A stretch of DNA of 19,350 bases, taken from DATFWC01 sp045801465. GTDB taxonomy: Bacteria > Pseudomonadota > Alphaproteobacteria > Rhizobiales > Xanthobacteraceae. Below are positions 1-7,255 of the stretch, one piece after another (the first letter of the stretch is position 1; the number at the start of each line of letters is the position of its first letter). The stretch covers positions 1 through 19,350 of the forward strand of contig JBJMSU010000092.1 in the NCBI GenBank assembly GCA_045801465.1. Reading direction: 5' to 3'. Both the position numbers and the translations under genes were made by a program. The notes beneath the pieces were generated by a model. The model saw nothing but the letters and a program-made list of their open reading frames with translations. It was not told the origin of the DNA and did not search any database.

Positions 1-448
1 ACCGCTTTCCGAGCGGCGCGAGGACATCGCCGAGCTCGTCGACCATTTCCTCGACCAGATCTCGGGCTCGACGGGCCTGCCGCGCCGGCAAATCGGCCCC
101 GACGCGCTCGCCGTGCTCGAATCCCACGATTGGCCCGGCAACGTCCGCCAGCTCCGCAACAACGTCGAGCGCCTGCTGATCCTCGCCGGCGGCTCGCCGG
201 AAGCGATCGTGACCGCGAGCATGCTGCCGCAGGAGGTGGTGGCGCTCGTGCCGCACATGCCGAACGGAATCGGCGGCGGCGAGCACCTGATGAGCCTGCC
301 GCTGCGCGAGGCGCGCGAGGCCTTCGAGCGCGAGTATCTGATTGCGCAGATCAGCCGCTTCGGCGGTAACATCTCGCGCACCGCCGAGTTTGTCGGCATG
401 GAGCGCTCCGCCCTTCACCGCAAGCTCAAGGCCTTGGGCATCAGCTGA
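1..448 (+). CDS. ntrX: NtrX nitrogen-metabolism response regulator, C-terminal part
   Basis: The 5' end lies outside the window; the frame is read from base 2. What is visible is the end of a sigma-54 AAA+ activator domain (PLSERREDIAELV, then WPGNVRQLRNNVERLLIL, the sensor-2 region) followed by a Fis-type helix-turn-helix (REAFEREYLIAQISRFGGNISRTAEFVGMERSALHRKLKALGIS, cut here by description: about 45 residues ending at the stop). The GMERSALHRKLK ending is characteristic of NtrX rather than NtrC. NtrX is the DNA-binding partner of the membrane sensor kinase NtrY and activates sigma-54 promoters, or represses, for nitrogen and redox control. The downstream aminotransferase starts 5 nt after its stop, so the two are probably cotranscribed. 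The family call is strong. The choice of NtrX over another sigma-54 activator also rests on the hfq/hflX neighbourhood. Confidence 0.9.
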   Translation, partial: PLSERREDIAELVDHFLDQISGSTGLPRRQIGPDALAVLESHDWPGNVRQLRNNVERLLILAGGSPEAIVTASMLPQEVVALVPHMPNGIGGGEHLMSLPLREAREAFEREYLIAQISRFGGNISRTAEFVGMERSALHRKLKALGIS

Positions 449-453
449 TCTGA

Positions 454-1311
454 ATGTCGCGTATCTCTTACGTCAACGGCCGCTATGTCGCGCACCGCGA
501 CGCGGCGGTGCACGTGGAGGATCGCGGCTACCAGTTCGCCGACGGCGTCTATGAAGTCTGCCAGGTGAGGGGAGGCCGCCTGGTCGACGAAGGGCGGCAT
601 CTGCAGCGTCTGGTGCGCTCGCTCGGCGAGCTCCGCATCGCCTTGCCGATGCGGCTTTCCGCGCTCGGCGTCGTCTTGCGAGAGACGATCCGGCGCAACC
701 GCGTGCGCGACGGGCTCGTCTATCTCCAGATCACGCGCGGGGTGGCGCGCCGCGATTTCCAGTTTCCCGCAGCCGCCATCAAACCGAGTGTGGTGGTCAC
801 GGCGCGCAATCTCGACGAGGCGAAAATGGAACGGAACGCCGGCGAAGGCATCGCCGTCGTCACCGTGCCGGACAATCGCTGGGAGCGCGTCGACATCAAG
901 TCGGTATCGCTGTTGCCCAACGTATTGGCCAAGGAAGCCGCAAGGGCCGTCGGCGCCAGGGAAGCCTGGTTCGTCGACAAGGACGGTTTCGTCACCGAAG
1001 GCGCCTCGAGCAACGCCTGGATCGTGACCCCGGACGGCACGCTGGTGACGCGGCCGGCCGATTTCGGCATTCTGCGCGGCGTTACGCGCGGCGTCGTTCT
1101 CAGCCTCGTCGCGGCGCAGAACCTGGCCTTCGAGGAGCGGAAATTCTCGGTCCGAGAGGCCTATGGGGCGCGCGAGGCCTTCGTCACATCGGCGAGCCAG
1201 ACCGTCATGCCGGTGGTGTCGATCGACGGACGGCCGGTGGGCAATGGTGCGCCGGGTCTGGTGGCAACGGCGCTGCGGCGGGATTTCCCGGCCCACGCCA
1301 AGCTCAGTTGA
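454..1311 (+). CDS. dat: D-amino-acid aminotransferase (class IV, PLP-dependent)
   Basis: This 285-aa fold-type IV transaminase probably interconverts D-alanine and D-glutamate with their 2-oxo acids, supplying peptidoglycan precursors. The N-terminus (SYVNGRYV..., VEDRGYQFADGVYEV) is typical of the D-alanine transaminase branch. The Schiff-base lysine is K149 in DIKSVSLLPNVLAK. E182 in the TEGASSN motif is expected to contact the pyridine nitrogen. Length matches the family (about 280–290 aa). The ATG start lies 5 nt after the ntrX stop, and this placement next to ntrX and hfq is common in Hyphomicrobiales. A branched-chain or aminodeoxychorismate-lyase-like substrate cannot be excluded from motifs alone, but the D-AAT assignment is the best fit. 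Confidence 0.88.
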   Translation: MSRISYVNGRYVAHRDAAVHVEDRGYQFADGVYEVCQVRGGRLVDEGRHLQRLVRSLGELRIALPMRLSALGVVLRETIRRNRVRDGLVYLQITRGVARRDFQFPAAAIKPSVVVTARNLDEAKMERNAGEGIAVVTVPDNRWERVDIKSVSLLPNVLAKEAARAVGAREAWFVDKDGFVTEGASSNAWIVTPDGTLVTRPADFGILRGVTRGVVLSLVAAQNLAFEERKFSVREAYGAREAFVTSASQTVMPVVSIDGRPVGNGAPGLVATALRRDFPAHAKLS

Positions 1312-1313
1312 GG

Positions 1314-1347
1314 ACGCCGAGATCCGCGGCACGGCGACCCTCGGCGT
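1314..1347 (+). terminator. Hairpin just after the aminotransferase stop (possible terminator or attenuator)
   Basis: ACGCCGAG (1314–1321) pairs with CTCGGCGT (1340–1347), and GGCACG (1328–1333) can alternatively pair with CGTGCC (1345–1350). There is no T-run after it, so this is at best a weak intrinsic terminator. It separates the ntrX–dat unit from the hfq promoter region. Confidence 0.3.
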
Positions 1348-1452
1348 GCCTTGAACGATTTAATCGCAGCGGCCGTGCCTTAGCCGTGCTCGTTGAGACA
1401 CCCTGATGGTTTGGGCGGCAACCCTGCCGGTCACTGCAGGTCCAAGATAGAC

Positions 1453-1481
1453 TTGCACTCGCGTTGGACGTGCCATCTAAT
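1453..1481 (+). promoter_or_regulatory. Candidate sigma-70 promoter for hfq–hflX
   Basis: TTGCAC (1453–1458) and TCTAAT (1476–1481) are separated by exactly 17 nt. The −10 matches 5/6 of TATAAT; the −35 keeps the TTG core. It lies about 100 nt upstream of the chosen hfq start in a 273-bp gap that otherwise has no gene. Assigned by eye only. Confidence 0.4.
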
Positions 1482-1539
1482 GGCATCGCCAGAGTCCACG
1501 CAGGGGATGTTTTCGGGCGAATGGACTGTACAAGCACGT

Positions 1540-1564
1540 CTCGCGGACGGGGCAACGCCGCGAG
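1540..1564 (+). promoter_or_regulatory. Stem-loop in the hfq 5' leader
   Basis: CTCGCGG (1540–1546) pairs perfectly with CCGCGAG (1558–1564) across an 11-nt loop, 20 nt before the hfq ATG. The bases between it and the ATG (aataatggaacaacgg) are A-rich in an ARN-like spacing that the Hfq distal face can bind. Autoregulation is an inference, not shown by the sequence. Confidence 0.25.
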
Positions 1565-1584
1565 CGAATAATGGAACAACGGCA

Positions 1585-1845
1585 ATGGCGGCCGACCGCT
1601 CCCAGAACCTTCAAGACACCTTCCTCAATCACGTACGTAAGAACAAGACGCCGCTCACGATTTTTCTCGTGAACGGCGTCAAGCTTCAGGGCGTCGTCAC
1701 CTGGTTCGATAATTTTTGCGTGCTGCTTCGGCGGGACGGCCACTCGCAGCTCGTCTACAAGCACGCTATATCCACGATCATGCCGGGTCATCCGATCCAG
1801 CTGTTCGAAGGGGCCGAGGAGGCTCCCGTGGTGGAAAAGGTCTAG
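1585..1845 (+). CDS. hfq: RNA chaperone Hfq
   Basis: This 86-aa Sm-like protein assembles as a hexameric ring that binds small RNAs and mRNAs and mediates post-transcriptional control, including nitrogen-fixation regulators in rhizobia. Sm1 runs from QNLQDTFLNHVRKNKTPLTI through NGVKLQGVVTWFDNFCVLLRRDGHSQLVYK; the Sm2 signature YKHAISTIMP follows. The frame stays open upstream to 1393, but the conserved family start MAADRSQNLQDTF fixes the ATG at 1585. The C-terminal tail after Sm2 is short, about 16 residues, as usual in alphaproteobacteria. No strong Shine–Dalgarno precedes the ATG. hflX begins on the base after the stop, so the two are translationally linked. Confidence 0.97.
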   Translation: MAADRSQNLQDTFLNHVRKNKTPLTIFLVNGVKLQGVVTWFDNFCVLLRRDGHSQLVYKHAISTIMPGHPIQLFEGAEEAPVVEKV

Positions 1846-3246
1846 TTGAAGCCTCATAGCCGCGACCCGCAGGCGAACCGGTTGAGCCCGAGCGAGGCGG
1901 GCTCCAGGCTCACGCGCGCAATCGTGATCGCGCCGTTTCGGCGCGGCGCGGCGGTGCGCGGGGCAGGGGCGGGCGAGCCCAAGCGCTCACCCGATGCGCG
2001 CCTCGAGGAGGCGATCGGCTTGGCACGTGCGATCGACCTCGATGTGGTCGAGGCCGGGCTCATTGGCTTGAGCGAGATCAGGCCGGCGACCTATCTGGGC
2101 AAGGGCAAGGTCGAGGAGATCGCCGGGCTGGTGAAGAGCCTCGAGGCCGCACTCGTCGTCATGGATTGCGCGGTCTCGCCGGTGCAGCAGCGCAATCTGG
2201 AGAAGGCGTGGAACGCCAAGGTGCTCGACCGCACCGGCCTCATCCTGGAAATCTTCGGCCGGCGGGCGCATACGCGCGAGGGCGCGCTGCAGGTCGAGCT
2301 CGCGCACTTGAACTACCAGAAGAGCCGGCTGGTACGCTCATGGACGCACTTGGAGCGTCAGCGCGGCGGCTTCGGCTTTCTCGGCGGTCCCGGCGAGACC
2401 CAGCTCGAGGCTGACCGCCGTCTGATCCAGGAACGGATCGCCCGCATCGAGCGCGAGCTCGAAGGGGTGAAGCGCACGCGCAAGCTTCATCGCGACAGCC
2501 GCAAGCGCGTGCCGTATCCGATCGTGGCGCTGGTCGGCTACACCAATGCCGGCAAGTCGACGCTGTTCAACCGCATGACGCGCGCCGATGTCCTCTCGGC
2601 CGACATGCTGTTCGCAACGCTCGACCCCACGCTGCGCGCCGTCGACCTGCCGCACGGCACGCGCATGATTCTTTCCGACACGGTCGGCTTCATCTCCGAT
2701 CTGCCCACCATGCTGGTGGCGGCGTTTCGTGCCACTCTGGAGGAGGTGATCGAGGCCGACGTCATTCTCCACGTGCGTGATGTCGCGCACGAGGATACCG
2801 AAGCGCAGGCGCACGACGTCGGTGAGGTGCTGCGCCAACTCGACATCGATCCGGATGACGGCCAGCGCCTGATCGAGGTGTGGAACAAGATCGACCTGGT
2901 CGCGGCGGACCGGCGTCTTCAGCTTGCCAATATGGCCGAGCGCAAGCCCGCCGACGGTCGCCCGGTCCTGGTCTCGGCAACGACCGGGGAGGGCCTTGAT
3001 CGGCTCGAGGAGGCGATCGAGGCGAGGGTGGTGGCGGGCCGCATCACGCTCGACGTGACGCTCGATCCCGCGGACGGAGCCGGCTCGAGCTGGCTGCATC
3101 GTCACAGCGAGGTGCTGGCCAAGGCGACAGCTCCCGACGGCACGCTGACGATGACGGTGCGGGTGGACAAAGAGAAGGCCGACCGGGTGCGCCGCAAGTT
3201 CGGCGTTCTGGCGCAGGAAGCCGATCGCGCCAGACTGCGAGCTTGA
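1846..3246 (+). CDS. hflX: GTPase HflX (ribosome-associated)
   Basis: This 466-aa Obg/HflX-family GTPase binds the 50S subunit and splits or rescues stalled ribosomes under stress. The N-terminal HflX domain ends in the glycine-rich segment RGGFGFLGGPGE at about residues 173–184. The G domain has G1 GYTNAGKST (231–239), G3 DTVG (278–281), G4 NKID (347–350) and a G5-like VSATTGEG. The start is TTG at 1846, immediately after the hfq TAG, with GAAAAGG inside the hfq end acting as a ribosome site about 5 nt upstream. An internal start (TTG or GTG within about 30 codons) is possible but has less support. The gene converges with mazG across only 11 nt, with no terminator visible. Confidence 0.95.
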   Translation: MKPHSRDPQANRLSPSEAGSRLTRAIVIAPFRRGAAVRGAGAGEPKRSPDARLEEAIGLARAIDLDVVEAGLIGLSEIRPATYLGKGKVEEIAGLVKSLEAALVVMDCAVSPVQQRNLEKAWNAKVLDRTGLILEIFGRRAHTREGALQVELAHLNYQKSRLVRSWTHLERQRGGFGFLGGPGETQLEADRRLIQERIARIERELEGVKRTRKLHRDSRKRVPYPIVALVGYTNAGKSTLFNRMTRADVLSADMLFATLDPTLRAVDLPHGTRMILSDTVGFISDLPTMLVAAFRATLEEVIEADVILHVRDVAHEDTEAQAHDVGEVLRQLDIDPDDGQRLIEVWNKIDLVAADRRLQLANMAERKPADGRPVLVSATTGEGLDRLEEAIEARVVAGRITLDVTLDPADGAGSSWLHRHSEVLAKATAPDGTLTMTVRVDKEKADRVRRKFGVLAQEADRARLRA

Positions 3247-3257
3247 GCCGCGCGCGT

Positions 3258-4067
3258 TCAGCCGTCACGCGGACGGTTCTCCGCCGCCTTGACGTCGCTC
3301 CACAGCGCATCCATCTCGGCCAGCGTCGACTCCTCGGGCGACTTGCCGCGTGCCGCCAGCGCACGCTCGATCGCCGCGAAGCGACGCTCGAACTTGGCGT
3401 TGGTCGCCCGCAAGGCATCCTCGGGATCGCGCCCAAGGTGACGGGCAAGGTTGACCACCGCGAACAGGAGATCGCCGACTTCCTCGCCGGCCTCGGCATG
3501 GCGGCCGTCAACGATCTCGGCTTCGATCTCGTCGGCCTCCTCGCGGATCTTGGCGAGCACCGCGAGCGGATCATTCCAGTCGAAGCCGACCTGCCCGGCC
3601 TTGGTCTGGAGCTTGAGCGCGCGGGTGAGGGCGGGCAGGGCGACCGGTACCCCGGCCAGGACCCCGCCTCGCCCGCCGCGACGCTCTGCCTTCTCTTCCG
3701 CCTTGATGCGCTCCCATTGCGCGTTGACGGCCTCGGTCGAAAGACTGCCGGCGTCGCCGAACACATGCGGGTGGCGGCGCAAAAGCTTCTGGGTGACGGC
3801 GTGGACGACGTCGCCGAAATCGAAGGCGCCGGCTTCCTCGGCCATGCGGGCATGGAACGCGACCTGCAGCAGGAGATCGCCGAGCTCGTCGCGGAGGTCG
3901 TCGAGATCGCCGCGGGCGACCGCATCCGCCACCTCGTAGGCCTCTTCGATCGTGTAGGGCGCGATGGTCGCGAAGCTCTGCTCCAGATCCCACGGACAGC
4001 CGGAGCCGGGCGTGCGCAGCGCCGCCATGATCTCGATCAGGGCCGCAATGTCGCGCGCGGGTTTCAT
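3258..4067 (-). CDS. mazG: Nucleoside triphosphate pyrophosphohydrolase MazG
   Basis: This 269-aa all-alpha NTP pyrophosphatase hydrolyses (d)NTPs to NMP plus PPi; the family is linked to house-cleaning of aberrant nucleotides and to (p)ppGpp levels. There are two tandem MazG domains. The first carries the Mg-binding pattern E41, E42, E45 with E61 and D64 (IEEAYEVADAV, DELGDLLLQV). The second has EEADEIEAEI and GEEVGDLLFAVVNLAR. The frame is open to 4148, but the conserved start MKPARDIAALIEIM and a GGAG 5 nt upstream place the ATG at 4067. The upstream GNAT gene ends 77 nt before it, so they may be cotranscribed. Position after hflX is conserved in Hyphomicrobiales. Confidence 0.93.
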   Translation of the reverse strand: MKPARDIAALIEIMAALRTPGSGCPWDLEQSFATIAPYTIEEAYEVADAVARGDLDDLRDELGDLLLQVAFHARMAEEAGAFDFGDVVHAVTQKLLRRHPHVFGDAGSLSTEAVNAQWERIKAEEKAERRGGRGGVLAGVPVALPALTRALKLQTKAGQVGFDWNDPLAVLAKIREEADEIEAEIVDGRHAEAGEEVGDLLFAVVNLARHLGRDPEDALRATNAKFERRFAAIERALAARGKSPEESTLAEMDALWSDVKAAENRPRDG

Positions 4068-4144
4068 GCGGTCTCCATGCTGGCGCCTTTCCACGGAAGC
4101 GGCACCGGTGGGCGTTAAGAATTGGACCGGCGGCTGGCCGATCG

Positions 4145-4642
4145 TCACCCGATATAGGTCAAGACGACGTGGACGGCATCGTCATGGATGAACCCGGCCG
4201 CCTCTCGCATCCCCATTTTGGCATGCGCCTGGAGAGAGGCGGGGTTGTCGCGGCGGATGAAAAGGACGCCTTCGCGGCCCGGCAGCTCGCTCCGCAGCGC
4301 CGCGAACAACCTGCCGGCCAGGCCGCGGCCGCGCTCGCTCGCCGCGATGCAGATCGGACCGTAGAGATAGGCGTCGTCGCCGACCGGATAGGCGCGCAGC
4401 ATGGCTTGCACGATCGGAACATGGGCGTGCGCGGCAAACGGCGATGACACAAGAAACCCGACGATGCTCCCTTGCCGGCGCGCCACGACCACCGGCATGG
4501 CAGCAATCGCCGCGGCGAACCACTCGCGCGAGAATTCCACCGACAAGGCGCCGCCGCGGTCGGGCAGATTTTCGCGCTGGAGGTCGAGGATGCCGGCGAC
4601 GTCGGCCTGCGAGGCGAGACCGATTTCAGCGGCCGTCGTCAT
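4145..4642 (-). CDS. GNAT-family N-acetyltransferase
   Basis: This 165-aa acetyl-CoA-dependent acetyltransferase has an unknown substrate. The acetyl-CoA pyrophosphate loop is at residues 104–110 (RGRGLAG) following a beta strand with YGPICIAASE. The C-terminal part, RDNPASLQAHAKMGMREAAGF, has the usual late-GNAT pattern of an asparagine followed by a helix and a KxGM/GF segment. The start at 4642 (MTTAAEIGLA) is chosen over a 21-codon extension because the extension is unlike a GNAT N-terminus and an AGGGGG lies upstream of the ATG. It sits between mazG and the dif region. No partner gene suggests a substrate. Confidence 0.8.
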   Translation of the reverse strand: MTTAAEIGLASQADVAGILDLQRENLPDRGGALSVEFSREWFAAAIAAMPVVVARRQGSIVGFLVSSPFAAHAHVPIVQAMLRAYPVGDDAYLYGPICIAASERGRGLAGRLFAALRSELPGREGVLFIRRDNPASLQAHAKMGMREAAGFIHDDAVHVVLTYIG

Positions 4643-4753
4643 GCCATTTCGGCCCCCTGATTCCAGGCTCGATTTCTTCGCCCGACCCACGCTTGTCGGA
4701 GTCACTCGATTTGCCGCTGCGGCCTACCGAAATTTGGCGCCTTTGTGGATATC

Positions 4754-4778
4754 GGAACCGAATATTCCCCACGACATT
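4754..4778 (+). promoter_or_regulatory. EcfG-like (general stress) promoter candidate for the 58-aa gene
   Basis: GGAAC (4754–4758), 16 nt, then CATT (4775–4778). The alphaproteobacterial EcfG consensus is GGAAC-N16/17-CGTT, so there is one mismatch in the −10. It ends 28 nt before the small-protein ATG, a reasonable leader length. Confidence 0.3.
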
Positions 4779-4806
4779 TCACCATGGTCAGTCAGGACCG
4801 ACGCCA

Positions 4807-4983
4807 ATGCCGAAAACGCCTCCCGTTCCGCCGTCGGAAGAACATCACGCCGAACAGATCCCGCCGACCCGGCCGCCGGGCATTCGGCCCGATCGGGCAC
4901 CCGACAGCCTCGGCCAGGAGGGCGAGCAGAGCAACATCAAGCGCAACACGACCGATCAGGGCCGCCGCCAAGACCGATATTGA
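4807..4983 (+). CDS. Small disordered hypothetical protein (58 aa)
   Basis: MPKTPPVPPSEEHH... is rich in Pro, Glu, Gln, Arg and Asn, with no hydrophobic core, signal or membrane segment, so it is predicted to be disordered. The C-terminal stretch EGEQSNIKRNTTDQGRRQDR resembles a class of about 60-aa hypothetical proteins I recall from Hyphomicrobiales, which begin MPK.PPV and end with a N(I/T)KQNTT.QG.QQDR-like tail. The function is unknown. The frame is open upstream, but this ATG fits the family start, a CAGGAC lies about 9 nt upstream, and an EcfG-like promoter candidate precedes it. It is divergent from the GNAT gene and ends 70 bp before the dif site. Coding status is inferred mainly from that recalled resemblance. 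Confidence 0.6.
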   Translation: MPKTPPVPPSEEHHAEQIPPTRPPGIRPDRAPDSLGQEGEQSNIKRNTTDQGRRQDRY

Positions 4984-5053
4984 ATGGGCTGGAGCGGTGC
5001 GGGAACGGGATGGAGAAGGAGTGCCCCGAAACACCCGGAGCGTTTTGCCCTTT

Positions 5054-5081
5054 GATTCGCATAAGAAATATTATGGAATAT
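5054..5081. other. dif: dif-like XerC/XerD chromosome-dimer resolution site
   Basis: The 28 bp split as 11-6-11: GATTCGCATAA (5054–5064), centre GAAATA (5065–5070), TTATGGAATAT (5071–5081). CATAA and TTATG form the inner inverted repeat. Against E. coli dif (arms GGTGCGCATAA and TTATGTTAAAT, as recalled), the left arm matches 9/11 and the right arm 8/11. The inner bases that contact the recombinases are identical. It lies in the gene-poor convergent gap between the 58-aa gene (+) and the MBL gene (−), in an AT-rich patch of an otherwise GC-rich region. XerC and XerD would resolve chromosome dimers here under FtsK control. Confidence 0.82.
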
Positions 5082-5212
5082 TTCCACCAGGGTCGCCGCT
5101 GGTCGAAAAAATATGGCAAATCAGCGCATTGGCTGGAGACGTTGGTCATCCCTGAGAAGTTCGGATGGTCCAAGATGGCGTCCGATCGCGACCCCGTGCC
5201 GAGCCCATGGGA

Positions 5213-6007
5213 TCACAAGGCGATCCGCATCCCGTCGTAGGCCGGCTCGATGTGGGCCGGCAGCTTGGCGCGCAACGCCTCGTAATCGAGATCGGAATGC
5301 AGGTTGGTCAGGATCGCGCGCTGCGGCTTGATGCGGCCGATCCAGTCGAGCGCCTCGTCGAGGCTGAAATGGCTCGGATGCGGCGCATAGCGCAGCGCGT
5401 CGACGATCCACACCTCGATGCCGGCGAGCGCCGCCGTGCTTGCCGGCGGCAGGCGCTTGAGATCGCACGAATAGGCCAGCCGGCCGAAGCGAAACCCGAG
5501 CGACGTGATATCGCCGTGCTCCTGGATATACGGCAGCGCCGCGATGGTGCCGCCCGCACCGGCGACCTCGATCGCGCGGCCCGGCTCGATCCGGTGCTCG
5601 GTGACGATCGGCGGGTACTCGCTGCCCGGCGGCGTCTCGAAGCAATAGCCGAACCGTGCTTTCACCACCTCGGCGGTCGGTTCATCGAGATAAACGTTAA
5701 CGCGGGCACGCCGGTGAATCGCGAGCGCGCGCAGATCGTCGATCCCATGGGTATGGTCGGCGTGCTCATGGGTGATCAGGACGGCGTCGAGGCCGTCCAC
5801 GCCGGCGTCGAGCAATTGCTCACGCAGGTCCGGCGAAGTGTCGACGAGGATGCGCGTTGCGCCATGGGCGTTGCGCTGCTCGATGAGAAGCGACGTGCGG
5901 CGGCGGCGGTTCTTGGGATTTTGCGGATCGCACGCGCCCCAGCCGAGCGCCGGGCGCGGCACGCCGCCCGAAGAACCGCAGCCGAGAATCGTGAAGGTCA
6001 GCGTCAT
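5213..6007 (-). CDS. MBL-fold metal-dependent hydrolase (PhnP / phosphoribosyl-cyclic-phosphodiesterase-like)
   Basis: This 264-aa metallo-beta-lactamase-fold protein starts with TFTILGCGSSGGVPRP, typical of the PhnP-related branch. The metal ligands HxHxDH are H80, H82, D84, H85 (THEHADHTHG), with DTSPD at 56–60 supporting the fold. Further ligands probably include the aspartate in YSCDLKRLP and the histidine in TNLHSDLDY. The reaction in this branch is phosphodiester hydrolysis; PhnP acts on 5-phosphoribosyl 1,2-cyclic phosphate, but no phn genes are near, so the substrate is open. Its ATG overlaps the tatD stop (ATGA, 4 nt), so it is translationally coupled to tatD. This tatD–MBL pair is conserved in alphaproteobacteria. 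Confidence 0.88.
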   Translation of the reverse strand: MTLTFTILGCGSSGGVPRPALGWGACDPQNPKNRRRRTSLLIEQRNAHGATRILVDTSPDLREQLLDAGVDGLDAVLITHEHADHTHGIDDLRALAIHRRARVNVYLDEPTAEVVKARFGYCFETPPGSEYPPIVTEHRIEPGRAIEVAGAGGTIAALPYIQEHGDITSLGFRFGRLAYSCDLKRLPPASTAALAGIEVWIVDALRYAPHPSHFSLDEALDWIGRIKPQRAILTNLHSDLDYEALRAKLPAHIEPAYDGMRIAL

Positions 6008-6798
6008 GCCGCCGCGGCCGTATCGCGCGGTACCTTGGCGAACAGACGGAAGAAGTTCTCGGTCGTCTGGCGCGTGATCTCGTCCAGGGAGACGCCTTTC
6101 ACGTCGGCCAGAACCCGAGCGGTTTCCACCACATAGGCCGGCTCGTTACGCTTGCCGCGATAGCGGCCGGGCGCAAGATAGGGGGCGTCGGTCTCCACCA
6201 GGATGCGATCGGAGGGAAGTTCGGCAGCGATGGCGCGCAGTTCGTCCGATTTCTTGAAAGTCAGGATGCCGGTAAACGAGACATAGAGGCCGAGCGAGAT
6301 GCCGGTGAGCGCCAGCGCGCGCGTGCCCGTAAAGCAATGCAGCACCGCTGCAAACGCCCCCTTCCCCATCTCCTCGTTGAGGATGTCGGCCATGTCCTGA
6401 TCGGCCTCGCGGGAATGGATCACCAGCGGCAACCCGGTTTCCCGCGCCGCCGCGATGTGCGTGCGAAATCCCTGCGCCTGTGCGTCGCGCGGGCTGCGAT
6501 CGTAGTGGTAGTCGAGCCCGGCTTCGCCGATCGCCACCACCTTGGGATGGCGCGTGCGCGTGATCAGGTCGCCCACCGTCACGTCGAGCTCCTCGTGAGC
6601 GTAGTGCGGGTGCGTGCCGACGGAACAATAGACGGACGGAAAGCGCTCGCTGATCTCGAGAACCTCGTCGTGGCGCTTCACTCGCGTCGAGATCGTCACG
6701 AGACGGCCGATGCCGGCTTCCTCGGCGCGCGCCACGATCGCGTCCACCTCGTCGGCGAAGTCGGGAAAATCGAGATGGCAGTGGCTGTCGACCAGCAT
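6004..6798 (-). CDS. tatD: TatD-family metal-dependent deoxyribonuclease
   Basis: This 264-aa TIM-barrel hydrolase belongs to the amidohydrolase-like TatD family (3'-5' exonuclease activity in characterised members). Metal ligands are visible: H6 and H8 (DSHCHLDF), E92 (GEAGLDYHYD), H128 (VIHSREAD), H154 (LHCFTG) and D204 (ETDAPYLAP). The frame is open 29 codons further, but MLVDSHCHLDF is the family start. The upstream sequence is foreign: the first 16 bases of the gene are one copy of a direct repeat that bounds a 2.3-kb insertion, with the other copy just after metG. No good ribosome-binding site or promoter is obvious upstream, unusual for a gene that presumably once relied on metG read-through. 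Confidence 0.95.
   Translation of the reverse strand: MLVDSHCHLDFPDFADEVDAIVARAEEAGIGRLVTISTRVKRHDEVLEISERFPSVYCSVGTHPHYAHEELDVTVGDLITRTRHPKVVAIGEAGLDYHYDRSPRDAQAQGFRTHIAAARETGLPLVIHSREADQDMADILNEEMGKGAFAAVLHCFTGTRALALTGISLGLYVSFTGILTFKKSDELRAIAAELPSDRILVETDAPYLAPGRYRGKRNEPAYVVETARVLADVKGVSLDEITRQTTENFFRLFAKVPRDTAAAA
6783..6798. repeat. 16-bp direct repeat, left copy (start of tatD)
   Basis: GGCTGTCGACCAGCAT on + is the reverse complement of the tatD start, ATGCTGGTCGACAGCC. An identical copy is at 9109–9124. Flanking bases differ on both sides (t/c before, a/g after), so the match is exactly 16 bp. Confidence 0.9.
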
Positions 6799-7255
6799 AA
6801 TACGTGATCCGAAGAGACGGCGGGAGACCGCCAGAGACACCTTGCGACATGCCACCCCGCGCTGGGGCCACAGACGCGGCCACAAGCCCGTCTGACCGGC
6901 GGGGCGTGCCCCGCGCAGCCGTCGCGGTCAAGAGGCACGAACCTGAACCTACCCTGAGCCCTGCCCTCGCCGGCCCTTCGCGCGAGTATGGCCCCGAGCG
7001 TGTCGCACCTCACCGCCCGTCGTAACATTCCGGTGCGATGCTGGTGTTGCTGTCACGAGGGCGTGTACTCACAAACACGGGCATTGGCGGAATGTCCGCT
7101 CTTGGGGCGAACCGGACACGGCGGGATCGCGGCAATGACGTGAATGACCCATCTCGGACATCGGCCAGCCAAATTTGCTGTGATGCACAAACAGGCAACC
7201 CCGAATGTGATAGCCTCAGCCTGCTGGGTCTGGGTCCTGGGGAGGGGGTAAGCCC
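6799..7255. other. 457-bp gene-free left flank of the insertion
   Basis: No supported gene. It contains a GC-rich hairpin, GCGGGG-CGTG-CCCCGC (about 6899–6914), and TGTCCG (7093–7098) inverted against CGGACA (7113–7118), with further GGACA occurrences nearby. Open frames here have no protein-like composition. It should contain promoters for tatD (−) and the substrate-binding gene (+); I could not assign either with confidence. A strong Shine–Dalgarno, GGAGGGGG at 7241–7248, precedes the + gene. Confidence 0.55.
7093..7118. repeat. Short inverted repeat upstream of the substrate-binding gene
   Basis: TGTCCG (7093–7098) and CGGACA (7113–7118) are separated by 14 nt. Another CGGACA occurs near 7155 and a GCGGACA near 8326, so the gene is bracketed by this word. 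This resembles the short TGTCCGC-type intergenic repeats I recall from Bradyrhizobium-like genomes, but the family cannot be confirmed here. Confidence 0.4.

Noticed and set aside
4745..5155. 136-aa open frame on + overlapping the 58-aa gene
   Set aside because: It is in a different frame from the family-like small protein, Arg-rich, and runs through the dif site.
4401..5240. 279-aa open frame on + covering GNAT and the dif gap
   Set aside because: Its first part is antisense to the GNAT gene and the rest crosses the dif site; composition is not protein-like.
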